Shown here: positions 1 to 6,388 of the stretch, in pieces
Layout of the letters: every line of letters starts with the position of its first letter
Numbering within the stretch: position 1 is the stretch's first letter
From: an uncultured Eubacteriales bacterium
GTDB lineage: Bacteria; Bacillota; Clostridia; Oscillospirales; UMGS1783
Length of the DNA: 10,497 nt
Direction of reading: 5' to 3'
NCBI GenBank assembly: GCA_905209135.1
Contig: CAJLRT010000024.1
Span: 1-10,497 of the forward strand
The notes under the pieces: generated by a model
Seen by the model: the letters and a program-made list of their open reading frames with translations, nothing else
What the model was told of the DNA's origin: nothing
Database searches by the model: none
Made by a program: the position numbers and the translations under genes

Positions 1-380
1 TGTCCGCGATGAGGGGATTCCCAAGCGCAGGAGGGATGCCTGGGCGGTGGGGGGATGGAGGCAAGGGGTGGGATACCCCGGAACGGGGGGGCCTGCGCCG
101 GGGAGATGGCTGCGCGGAGAGGGGAGGCCTGCGCCGGGGGAGATGGCCGCGCGGAGAGGGGAGGACTGCACCGGGGGAGATGGCCGCGCCGGGCCCGCCT
201 GCAGTTCTGCGCCGTGCTTTGCAGGCCATATCGGAGAGCATGGTTCCTCGGGGACTGATCCCGCCGCGGCCCCTCCTGTGCTGCGCGCCCTGCGCGTGCA
301 AGCGGACGATGGGGCGGGCGCCTCAGCGTGTTTGGAGGCAGAGGCTGGGGAGGAGCGGTTTGCGCGGAGTTTTTGTTTTT
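1..380. other. GC-rich noncoding stretch upstream of the sugar operon
   Basis: No gene is supported here. Open frames exist in all three forward phases, but they overlap each other, have glycine/arginine/proline-rich low-complexity translations, and cross a tandem repeat with units of 36 and 37 bp, which would shift a reading frame. The stretch is rich in G runs (for example around 49-72 and 84-90) and holds a small hairpin, GGGGT at 65-69 pairing with ACCCC at 75-79. I found no tRNA, terminator or recognisable protein remnant on either strand. Composition switches abruptly to AT-rich promoter DNA near 370. The 5' end of the window cuts whatever lies upstream. Confidence 0.6.
79..190. repeat. 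Short GC-rich tandem repeat, about 2.7 copies of 36/37 bp
   Basis: Unit 1 spans 91-126 (36 bp) and unit 2 spans 127-163 (37 bp). They differ by one inserted G and one T/C substitution. A partial third unit starts at 164 and matches to about 189 with two substitutions near its start. A degraded partial copy (CGGAACGGGG) precedes unit 1 at about 79-90. Each unit contains GCCTGCGCCGGGG, then AGATGG and GCGCGGAGAGGGGAG. The one-base length difference between units argues against a coding repeat. Function is unknown. It may be slippage-generated, or partly an assembly effect near the contig end. Confidence 0.8.
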
Positions 381-437
381 GAAATACAAAATATTTTGAT
401 TTTTCCATTCATTTATGATATGATAAGAAATACAAAA
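381..437 (+). promoter_or_regulatory. 11-bp direct repeats and a 12-bp palindrome framing the promoter (candidate operator)
   Basis: GAAATACAAAA occurs at 381-391 and again at 427-437, 46 bp apart start to start, one copy on each side of the -35/-10 pair. The first copy runs into a perfect 12-bp palindrome, CAAAATATTTTG, at 387-398 that touches the -35 element. This arrangement is what an operator for a DNA-looping or flanking-bound regulator would look like. I do not recognise the regulator family, and AT-rich sequence makes chance repeats easier, so the regulatory reading is inference. Confidence 0.4.
396..424 (+). promoter_or_regulatory. Sigma-A-type promoter for the epimerase-kinase operon
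   Basis: The -35 element TTGATT (396-401) and -10 element TATGAT (419-424) are separated by exactly 17 bp in an AT-rich island directly after the GC-rich leader. Transcription would start near 431, giving a 5' untranslated region of about 68 nt before the ATG at 499. Confidence 0.7.
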
Positions 438-463
438 ACTGTCAGGATAAAAAGCGTAATTGA

Positions 464-490
464 GAGGAGGAAAAGAGGCTTTCACGCCTC
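464..490 (+). promoter_or_regulatory. Ribosome binding site followed by a small hairpin before the first start codon
   Basis: A strong Shine-Dalgarno sequence (GAGGAGG, 464-470) lies 28 nt before the most plausible ATG (499), too far for normal initiation. Between them, GAGGC (475-479) can pair with GCCTC (486-490) around a 6-nt loop. Folding this 16-nt element would bring the effective spacing to about 12 nt. Alternatively translation starts at TTG 460 (upstream AGGA at 444-447) or at the next in-frame ATG, 523. The hairpin bridging role is inference. Confidence 0.4.
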
Positions 491-498
491 GAAACACA

Positions 499-1461
499 AT
501 GGCTATACAAGTAAAAAAAAGCATGTACAAAGATATTGAATCCGTCGTTGTCGTAACCGACAAGCTGGAGGCGACCTTCCTGCCCTCGCAGGGCGGCAAG
601 CTCACGTCGCTCGTGCTGCGGGAGACCGGCCGCGACTACCTCGCCCAGCGGAAAGAGGAAAAATACCGCAAGCTGGGGCTGGACACGTCCTACACCCAGG
701 CGGAGTGCGCCGCGTATGACGACATGTTCCCCACCATCGACCCCTGGGCCTATCCCGACGGGCCGCTGAAGGGCCTGGAATACCTGGACCACGGCGAGGT
801 TTCCCGCGTTCCGCACACCTTTACGGAGTGCGACGGCGCCGTATGTACATACATGAAATCGGGCATTCTGCCCTATACCTTTGAAAAGCGGATTACCGAC
901 AACGGCCGCGGCGGACTGCGCATCGAATTTACCGCCACCAACACCGGCGAGCACGACTTCGACTTCATCTGGGCCGCGCATTTCATGGCGGCGGCGGAAG
1001 AGGGCGGCTATGTGCTCAGCCCCTATGCAAAAGACGCGAAAGCGGAGATCGTATTCTCGAGCAACGCCGAGAAATACGGCGAGCGCGGCGACGTGTGCAC
1101 CCTGCCCTACGGCGTGGACGGCACGACGCGGCTGGACGTGAGCAAGGCCTACGGCGCGGGCAACGGCGACGCGTGGAAGTTCTATTATTCCGAGGCCGTG
1201 CCCGAGGGCTGGCTCGGCTACCAGTATCCGTCCGACGGGACGCGGCTCATGTTCACTTTCCCCAAGGATAAGGTGCCCTATGCCGGGCTGTGGATGAACG
1301 ACGGCAACGGCGGGCTCGGCATGTTCCACAACGCGGCGCTCGAGGTCTGCACCGGCTCGTTTGACCGGCCCGACACGGCGCGCGAGCGGGGCCAGTACTC
1401 CGTTCTCAAAGCAGGCGAACCCTATAAGTGGTTTTTGGAAATAGATATTACGAAAGGTTGA
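499..1461 (+). CDS. Aldose 1-epimerase (galactose mutarotase-like) family protein
   Basis: The 320-residue product looks like a cytosolic galactose-mutarotase-fold protein, an all-beta sandwich that interconverts sugar anomers. Visible family features are an N-terminal QGGKLTSL strand (31-38), DDMFP (74-78), a DHGEV segment, WAAH with His161, and Glu282 in LEVCTG near the C-terminus. His161 and Glu282 are the likely general acid and base by analogy with GalM. No signal peptide or membrane segment is seen. I chose ATG 499; the frame is open back to TTG 460, and the only strong ribosome binding site is oddly distant. It is followed after 7 nt by a ribokinase-family gene, so the two probably act on the same sugar. 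The real substrate is not readable from sequence, and some members of this fold recognise other sugars or sugar phosphates. Confidence 0.8.
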   Translation: MAIQVKKSMYKDIESVVVVTDKLEATFLPSQGGKLTSLVLRETGRDYLAQRKEEKYRKLGLDTSYTQAECAAYDDMFPTIDPWAYPDGPLKGLEYLDHGEVSRVPHTFTECDGAVCTYMKSGILPYTFEKRITDNGRGGLRIEFTATNTGEHDFDFIWAAHFMAAAEEGGYVLSPYAKDAKAEIVFSSNAEKYGERGDVCTLPYGVDGTTRLDVSKAYGAGNGDAWKFYYSEAVPEGWLGYQYPSDGTRLMFTFPKDKVPYAGLWMNDGNGGLGMFHNAALEVCTGSFDRPDTARERGQYSVLKAGEPYKWFLEIDITKG

Positions 1462-1468
1462 GTGCACA

Positions 1469-2398
1469 ATGGGAAAAGTCACAGTCATGGGCAGCTTTAT
1501 TTACGATGTAACGGCGTATGTCCCCCGCTATCCGGTGGACGGTGAAACCGTGCTCGGGTATGAGATCAAAACCGGCCCGGGCGGCAAAGGCGCCAATCAG
1601 GCCACCTCTGCGGCCAAGTGCGGCGCGGAAACGACGATGATCGTCAAGACGGGCAAGGACGACTTTGCCAACGCCCTGCACGAGAACTTCCGCAAAGTCG
1701 GCATTTCTGAAAAATACGTCTATGAGTCGGAGACCGAAGGCACCGGCGCCGCGGTCATTCTGGTCCACCGCGAGCGCGGCGAGAACCGCATTGCCATCGG
1801 CCTGGGCGCGAACGCCACCATGTCTGTGGAAGAGGTCGCCCGCGCGGAGGAGGAGATCGCCCAGTCCGATATCCTGCTCACCCAGTTTGAGACCAACGCG
1901 GCCGCGATCCAGGAGTTTGTGCGCCTGGGCCGCAAGTACAACAAGCCGATTATGATGAACCCGGCCCCCTTCTGCGAGATGCCGGAGAACATCTTCGAGG
2001 GCGTGGACTATCTGACGCCCAATGAGACGGAAGCCGCCTATTTTTCGGGCATGGACAAGGTTGAGACGACGGACGACGCGCGCAAGGCCGCGCAGATCCT
2101 CATGGGCCGCGGCGCCAAGAGCGTGCTGATCACCCTGGGCGGCAAGGGCGCGTTCTACTATGACGGCAAGGTGGAATACATCGTAGCCCCCCCCGAAGCC
2201 AAGGTGGTGGACACGACCGGCGCGGGCGACGCATTCAACGGCGCGTTTGCAACGGCGATTTCCGAGGGCAAGGATATCCTCACCGCGATCAAGTTCGCCA
2301 ACTGCGTTGCGACCATCTCGGTTACGCGTCAGGGCACCTCGTCCTCGCTCCCGACCCGCGAAGAGGCCGACGCTTTGTTTGAAAAAGCGTATCTGTAA
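1469..2398 (+). CDS. rbsK: PfkB-family carbohydrate kinase, ribokinase-like
   Basis: At 309 residues it has the usual ribokinase length. It should transfer phosphate from ATP to a sugar in the cytosol. Diagnostic motifs are GPGGKGANQA (36-45, substrate-binding signature 1), MNPAP, TPNETEA, the TLGGKGA segment, and DTTGAGDAFNGAF (248-260, PfkB signature 2). The latter holds the anion hole and the catalytic base Asp254. The start is ATG 1469, with a weak AAGG ribosome site about 11 nt upstream inside the end of the previous gene. A 7-nt gap to the epimerase gene supports one transcript, and a terminator follows within 25 nt. Ribose is the best guess because of the ribokinase-type GGKGANQ motif, but no rbs transport genes are visible here, so another pentose, hexose or nucleoside is possible. 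Confidence 0.85.
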   Translation: MGKVTVMGSFIYDVTAYVPRYPVDGETVLGYEIKTGPGGKGANQATSAAKCGAETTMIVKTGKDDFANALHENFRKVGISEKYVYESETEGTGAAVILVHRERGENRIAIGLGANATMSVEEVARAEEEIAQSDILLTQFETNAAAIQEFVRLGRKYNKPIMMNPAPFCEMPENIFEGVDYLTPNETEAAYFSGMDKVETTDDARKAAQILMGRGAKSVLITLGGKGAFYYDGKVEYIVAPPEAKVVDTTGAGDAFNGAFATAISEGKDILTAIKFANCVATISVTRQGTSSSLPTREEADALFEKAYL

Positions 2399-2421
2399 TC
2401 CGGATCCGGACTGCTGAAAGA

Positions 2422-2458
2422 ATATGGCGGACAGTTTTCTGCCCGCCATATCTTTTCT
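2422..2458 (+). terminator. Rho-independent terminator after the kinase gene
   Basis: ATATGGCGG (2422-2430) pairs perfectly with CCGCCATAT (2443-2451). Inside, CAG (2432-2434) and CTG (2439-2441) add three pairs around a TTTT loop after one A-C mismatch. CTTTTCT follows on the + strand. GAAAG on the left side gives a T-rich tract on the opposite strand, so it may work in both directions. It separates the kinase operon from the galactosidase gene. Confidence 0.85.
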
Positions 2459-2511
2459 AATGGGGGAAAAACGATTTATCCGGGGATCCTCTATAAAAGG
2501 AGTTTACAGCC

Positions 2512-4569
2512 ATGAAGAGATTTGCCGCGCTCATTCTATGCCTGCTCATCCTTTTGCCGATTGTATCCGCCTGCGCCGTCGCGCCGGAAACCGGGGCTGC
2601 CGCCGCCGTCACGGACGGGGTGAAAGCCTGGTTTACCGCCCTTGTGGAGAGCGACGACGCCCCCTTTTCCTTTGTGCTGGACGGTGTGAGCTCACGCGAA
2701 TTCCTGCACAGGTGGAAAAAGAAGATTTCCCGCGACCCGGTCGATGGGAAGGACGCGCTGACTGTGACGTATGCCAGCCGGAAAGACGGGCTGGAGTGCA
2801 CGCTGACTGCGACTTTCCCCAGCGGCTTTGACAGCGTCGAATGGGTGGTGCGCATGACGAACACGGGCCGGGGCAACTCAGCCCGGATTTCCCGGTTCAG
2901 CGGCGCGGACGTGGTGTTCGGCCTGCCCGCGCCGGCGGACGGATATGAGATGAACACGTCGCATGGCTGCCGCGATTCGCAGATTGACGATTACAAGGAT
3001 TTTTCCCTGCGCACCTTCCCGCTCAGCGCCGCCGAGGGCGCGTCCCTGCGCCCCCAGGGCGGGCGCAGCTCCTCGCACGCGTGGCCGTTTTTCGACGTGC
3101 TGGGCGATGGCTGCGGCGTGATGGCGGCCTTGGGCTGGACCGGGCAGTGGCAGTGCGATTTCACGGTGGAAGACGCGGGCGTGCGCATGCAGGCGGGACA
3201 GCAGGACCTGGACGCGTACCTGTATCCGGACGAACAGATCCGGACGCCGAGCTGCAGCGTCACCTATTTTGAGGGGGATGCGGCGCAGGGGCATAATCTG
3301 CTGCGGCGGCTGATCCTTGCCGAATACACGCCGGAAAACGTGCGGCAGGACGGCATTCCCATCAGTATCAACTGCTGGGGCGGGCGAACGGCGGAATACC
3401 TCGAGAGCCGGATCGATATGTTCGAGCGCTACAATGTCGCCGCGGAGAACCTCTGGGTGGACGCGGCCTGGTTCGGCGACTTTGAGCTTGTCGACGGCCT
3501 GGCGGGCATTGCCAACGACGGGACCGGCTGGTCCAGCCAGGTCGGGACCTGGACGCCCAACCGCAACCTCTGGCCGGACGGAAACGCCAGGGCGGTTTCG
3601 GACTACTGTCATGAAAACGGATACTCCTTTACGCTGTGGTGCGAGCCTGAGCGCGCCTACCAGGGCAGCGATATGTATGTAAACCACCGCGGCCTGTTCT
3701 TTGAAAAGGAGATGAACGGCTCTATCCTGTTCAACCTGAGCACGGAAGAGGGCTATGCGTGGATGGAGGCGTTTCTGACCGGCTTTATTGAGGACAACGG
3801 CGTGGACGTCTACCGCCAGGACTTCAACATAGAGCCGCTCGAAATCTGGCGCGCAAACGACGAGGAGGGCCGCGCCGGAATGACGGAGCAGAAGTACATC
3901 GTCAACCTCTACCGCCTGTTCGACGCGCTTTTGGAGAAGTTCCCCGGCCTGACGATTGACAACTGCGCTTCCGGCGGCCGGCGTATCGACCTGGAGACGC
4001 TCCGGCGCAGTGTGAACCTGTGGCGCAGCGACTACCAGTGCTGGGCCTATCCCACGTTTCAGATCGAGGGGATGCAGGCGCAGACCCAGGGGTATATCTA
4101 CTGGCTGCCCCTGTCCGCTACCGGCGCGGGCAGCGGCTATAGCTGGTTTGATCCCTACTTTTTCCGCAGCCTGCTCTCGCAGGGGGTTTCCATGGTGGAT
4201 ACGGTGGGTCAAAACCCGGGCATTGCCAAAAAGCGGGTGGAGGAGCTGAATCTGGTCCGGCCCTATTTCTACGGCGACTACTACAGCTTAATCGAGCCTG
4301 TGTTTGACGCGGTGTCCTGGCAGGCGTATTCGCTGATGCTGGACGAGGGGCGGGACGGCGTCGCGGTCGTGTACACCCGCGAGCTGACCAAGGAACCGAC
4401 CCGGACGATTGCGCTGCGGGGGCTTGTGGAGTCTGCGCAGTATACCGTGACCGATATGGACACCGGCGAGACGGTCGCCGCCGCGTCCGGCGGCGAGCTG
4501 ATGGACGGCGGGCTGACGCTGGCGCTCGGTCCGCGCACTGCGAAGATGTACTATATCAAGGCCGCGTGA
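2512..4569 (+). CDS. Secreted GH36-type alpha-galactosidase, lipoprotein
   Basis: The 685-residue product begins with a lipoprotein signal peptide: basic MKR, a leucine/isoleucine-rich core, and lipobox VSAC with Cys21 as the lipidated residue. It should therefore act outside the membrane. An N-terminal beta-sandwich region (about 30-270) precedes a TIM barrel containing NLWVDAAWF, WCEPE (376-380), YRQDFN with the likely nucleophile Asp437, CASGGRRID (485-493), and LWRSDY with the likely acid/base Asp507. A C-terminal beta domain follows. This is the GH36 melibiase layout, but the nucleophile motif is RQD rather than the classical KWD, so the exact substrate is uncertain; an alpha-galactoside or N-acetylgalactosaminide are both possible. 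AAGGAG (2497-2502) lies 9 nt before the ATG. I could not identify a convincing promoter after the preceding terminator. Confidence 0.82.
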   Translation: MKRFAALILCLLILLPIVSACAVAPETGAAAAVTDGVKAWFTALVESDDAPFSFVLDGVSSREFLHRWKKKISRDPVDGKDALTVTYASRKDGLECTLTATFPSGFDSVEWVVRMTNTGRGNSARISRFSGADVVFGLPAPADGYEMNTSHGCRDSQIDDYKDFSLRTFPLSAAEGASLRPQGGRSSSHAWPFFDVLGDGCGVMAALGWTGQWQCDFTVEDAGVRMQAGQQDLDAYLYPDEQIRTPSCSVTYFEGDAAQGHNLLRRLILAEYTPENVRQDGIPISINCWGGRTAEYLESRIDMFERYNVAAENLWVDAAWFGDFELVDGLAGIANDGTGWSSQVGTWTPNRNLWPDGNARAVSDYCHENGYSFTLWCEPERAYQGSDMYVNHRGLFFEKEMNGSILFNLSTEEGYAWMEAFLTGFIEDNGVDVYRQDFNIEPLEIWRANDEEGRAGMTEQKYIVNLYRLFDALLEKFPGLTIDNCASGGRRIDLETLRRSVNLWRSDYQCWAYPTFQIEGMQAQTQGYIYWLPLSATGAGSGYSWFDPYFFRSLLSQGVSMVDTVGQNPGIAKKRVEELNLVRPYFYGDYYSLIEPVFDAVSWQAYSLMLDEGRDGVAVVYTRELTKEPTRTIALRGLVESAQYTVTDMDTGETVAAASGGELMDGGLTLALGPRTAKMYYIKAA

Positions 4570-4633
4570 CAGCGGCTGCACACGCACCGGCGGCCGCCGG
4601 GCGATGGCGGCCATGTACCCGAGGGGGGATTAT

Positions 4634-5497
4634 ATGCATACCAATACCATAGACGCAAACGGCATGGCGCTGCCCATTCTGGGCCAGGGCGGCTGGTTTA
4701 TGGGCGATTCGCCCGGCAAGGCCGGGACGGAGGCGCAGGCGCTGCGCACCGGCGTGGCGCTGGGCCTGACGCTGATCGACACCGCCGAGATCTACGGTAA
4801 CGGCCGCTCGGAAGCGCTGGTGGGCCGGGCCGTGCGCGAGCTGCCGCGGGAATCGTTCCAGCTCGTGTCCAAGGTGCACCCTGAAAATGCGGGCAGGCAG
4901 CACATTTTCCAGAGCTGCGCCGCCTCGCTCAAGCGCCTGCAGACAGACTACCTCGACCTCTACCTGCTGCACTGGCGCGGCAATGTGCCGCTGCGGGAGA
5001 CGGTGGCCTGCATGGAAGAGCTCGTCGCGCAGGGAAAGATCCGGCGCTGGGGTGTTTCCAACTTCGACGTGGAGGATATGCAGGAGCTGCTGGAAACGCC
5101 GGGCGGCGAAAACTGCGCCGTCGACCAGGTGCTGTACCATCTCGGCTCGCGCGGAATTGAATATGCGCTGCTGCCCCTGCTGGCGGCGCGCGGGATCGGG
5201 GTGATGGCCTACTGCCCGCTCGCGCAGGCGGGCGCGGTGTCCCGGACGGGGCGCGGGCTGCTGCGCCATCCCCTGCTGACGCAGACGGCGGCCGGCTACG
5301 GCGCGACCGCCGCCCAGCTCCTGCTCGCCTTTCTTTGGCGGCGGCCGGGCGTGATGGCCATTCCCAAGGCCGCAAGCCTGGAGCATGTACGGGAAAACGC
5401 CGCCGCGCGCGAGCTGCGGATTTCGGAGGAGGACTGGGCGCGCCTGGACGCGGCTTTCCCGCCGCCCGACCGCCGCGTCCCGCTCGACGTGGAATAG
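4634..5497 (+). CDS. Aldo/keto reductase family oxidoreductase
   Basis: This 287-residue cytosolic protein has the NAD(P)H-dependent aldo/keto reductase TIM barrel. The catalytic tetrad is visible: Asp49 and Tyr54 in DTAEIYGNG, Lys80 in SKVHP, and His113 in LLHWRG. GVSNFD and the C-terminal IPKAAS cofactor-binding segment are also typical. The frame is open to ATG 4604, but ATG 4634 sits just after a GAGGGGGG ribosome site (4621-4628), giving an N-terminus that fits the family. It follows the galactosidase by 64 nt, a gap that contains a 14-bp perfect palindrome (4587-4600) but no T tract. It is likely co-transcribed with the galactosidase and ends at a strong terminator. Family members reduce sugars, aldehydes or ketones; the substrate here cannot be told. 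Confidence 0.88.
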   Translation: MHTNTIDANGMALPILGQGGWFMGDSPGKAGTEAQALRTGVALGLTLIDTAEIYGNGRSEALVGRAVRELPRESFQLVSKVHPENAGRQHIFQSCAASLKRLQTDYLDLYLLHWRGNVPLRETVACMEELVAQGKIRRWGVSNFDVEDMQELLETPGGENCAVDQVLYHLGSRGIEYALLPLLAARGIGVMAYCPLAQAGAVSRTGRGLLRHPLLTQTAAGYGATAAQLLLAFLWRRPGVMAIPKAASLEHVRENAAARELRISEEDWARLDAAFPPPDRRVPLDVE

Positions 5498-5513
5498 ACA
5501 GCGCGGGTTTGCA

Positions 5514-5555
5514 AACGGCCCGGCGGAGTATATCCGCCGGGCCGTTGGTTTTTTT
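5514..5555 (+). terminator. Strong rho-independent terminator after the aldo/keto reductase gene
   Basis: A perfect 14-bp stem is formed by 5514-5527 (AACGGCCCGGCGGA) and 5533-5546, with a 5-nt loop (GTATA). Two G bases and seven T bases (5549-5555) follow. This cleanly ends the galactosidase-reductase unit just before the suf promoter. Confidence 0.96.
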
Positions 5556-5573
5556 AGAAATCTCGCAAAATTG

Positions 5574-5603
5574 TTGACATTGCATACCTAAAAGGTGTAT
5601 TAT
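5574..5603 (+). promoter_or_regulatory. Sigma-A-type promoter of the sufC-sufB operon
   Basis: A consensus -35 TTGACA (5574-5579) is followed after 18 bp by the -10 element TATTAT (5598-5603). Transcription would start near 5610, about 40 nt before the sufC ATG at 5651. It lies 18 bp after the preceding terminator's T tract. Confidence 0.85.
5584..5598. promoter_or_regulatory. Dyad operator candidate inside the suf promoter spacer
   Basis: ATACCT (5584-5589) and AGGTGT (5593-5598) form an inverted repeat around three A bases, five of six positions pairing. It fills the space between -35 and -10 and touches the -10, an ideal repressor position. Suf operons in Firmicutes are often controlled by Rrf2-family regulators (IscR-like) that bind ATACC-type dyads, so such a regulator is plausible. 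No regulator gene is in the window. Confidence 0.45.
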
Positions 5604-5650
5604 TGAAACGGAAGCACAGGAATCAAATCCCGAAATACGGAGGGGAGCAT

Positions 5651-6388
5651 ATGCTGGAACTGCAAAACGTTTCTTTTGGCGTTGCAATGGATGCGGAACA
5701 GGCGCGCAAAGAGATTCTGCACGATATTAACCTCAAGGTGGAGGACAACGGCTTCATTGTAATCACCGGCCCCAACGGGGGCGGAAAATCGACGCTCGCC
5801 AAGCTGATCATGGGCATTGAAAAGCCGACGGCGGGCAAGATCCTGTTCAACGGCGCGGACATTACCGGCCTGAGCGTAACCGAACGGGCCCGGCTGGGCA
5901 TCGGCTTCGCCTTTCAGCAGCCGGTCCGGTTCAAGGGCCTGTATGTGCGCGATCTGCTGCGCCTTGCGGCGGGCCGCACCCTGGCGACGGACGAGGCCTG
6001 CGCATATCTCGCCGAGGTGGGGCTGTGCGCGATGGACTATATCGACCGGGAGATCGACGCGCGCCTGTCGGGCGGCGAACTCAAGCGCATTGAGATCGCG
6101 ACGCTGATCGCCCGCGCGCCCCAGCTCTATCTGTTCGACGAGCCGGAGGCCGGCATCGACCTGTGGAGCTTCCACAACCTTATCCGCGTATTCCAGAAAA
6201 TGCGGGATGAGAAAAACGGAACCATTCTCATTATCTCGCACCAGGAGCGTATTATCGAGATTGCGGACAGGATCATCGTCGTGTCAAACGGCACCATTAC
6301 GGGAACCGGGACCAAGGACGAAATCCTCCCGGGCCTGCTCAAAGAGTCGAACGCCTGCCGCTATTACCGTGAGGAGGTGCGCATATGA
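5651..6388 (+). CDS. sufC: SufC-family Fe-S assembly ATPase (SmsC-like)
   Basis: This 245-residue soluble ABC-type ATPase energises Fe-S cluster assembly on a SufB/SufD-type scaffold rather than transport. Walker A is GPNGGGKST (40-48), the Q-loop region is FAFQQPVRF, the signature is LSGGELKR (139-146), Walker B is LYLFDEPEAGID with Asp163 and Glu164, and the H-loop His is 197. The LSGGELKRIEIA and DEPEAGIDLWSF segments are typical of SufC rather than transporter ATPases. An upstream extension to 5603 is open, but ATG 5651 has GGAGG 7 nt before it. The stop overlaps the next start by four bases (ATGA), implying translational coupling with the scaffold gene. The operon has its own promoter and no sufS, sufU or second scaffold gene, which resembles the SUF-like minimal system. 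Confidence 0.92.
   Translation: MLELQNVSFGVAMDAEQARKEILHDINLKVEDNGFIVITGPNGGGKSTLAKLIMGIEKPTAGKILFNGADITGLSVTERARLGIGFAFQQPVRFKGLYVRDLLRLAAGRTLATDEACAYLAEVGLCAMDYIDREIDARLSGGELKRIEIATLIARAPQLYLFDEPEAGIDLWSFHNLIRVFQKMRDEKNGTILIISHQERIIEIADRIIVVSNGTITGTGTKDEILPGLLKESNACRYYREEVRI

Noticed and set aside
79..190. CRISPR array
   Set aside because: The repeats are directly adjacent with no unique spacers, unit lengths differ, and no cas genes are present.
9..539. Overlapping forward frames in the GC-rich leader
   Set aside because: Gly/Arg/Pro-rich translations across a tandem repeat with a 36/37-bp period, and one frame runs through the promoter and the epimerase start. No ribosome site supports them.
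442..2449. Two long minus-strand frames opposite the epimerase and kinase genes
   Set aside because: They mirror the two real + strand genes, start inside the neighbouring promoter or terminator, and show no family motifs.
2878..4212. A 444-codon minus-strand frame opposite the galactosidase gene
   Set aside because: Codon-bias shadow. The + strand frame carries signal peptide, catalytic motifs and a ribosome site; the antisense frame has no recognisable motif.
4587..4600. Perfect 14-bp palindrome CCGGCGGCCGCCGG between the galactosidase and reductase genes
   Set aside because: As a terminator it lacks a loop and a T tract. In DNA of this base composition, short GC palindromes arise easily, so no function is claimed.
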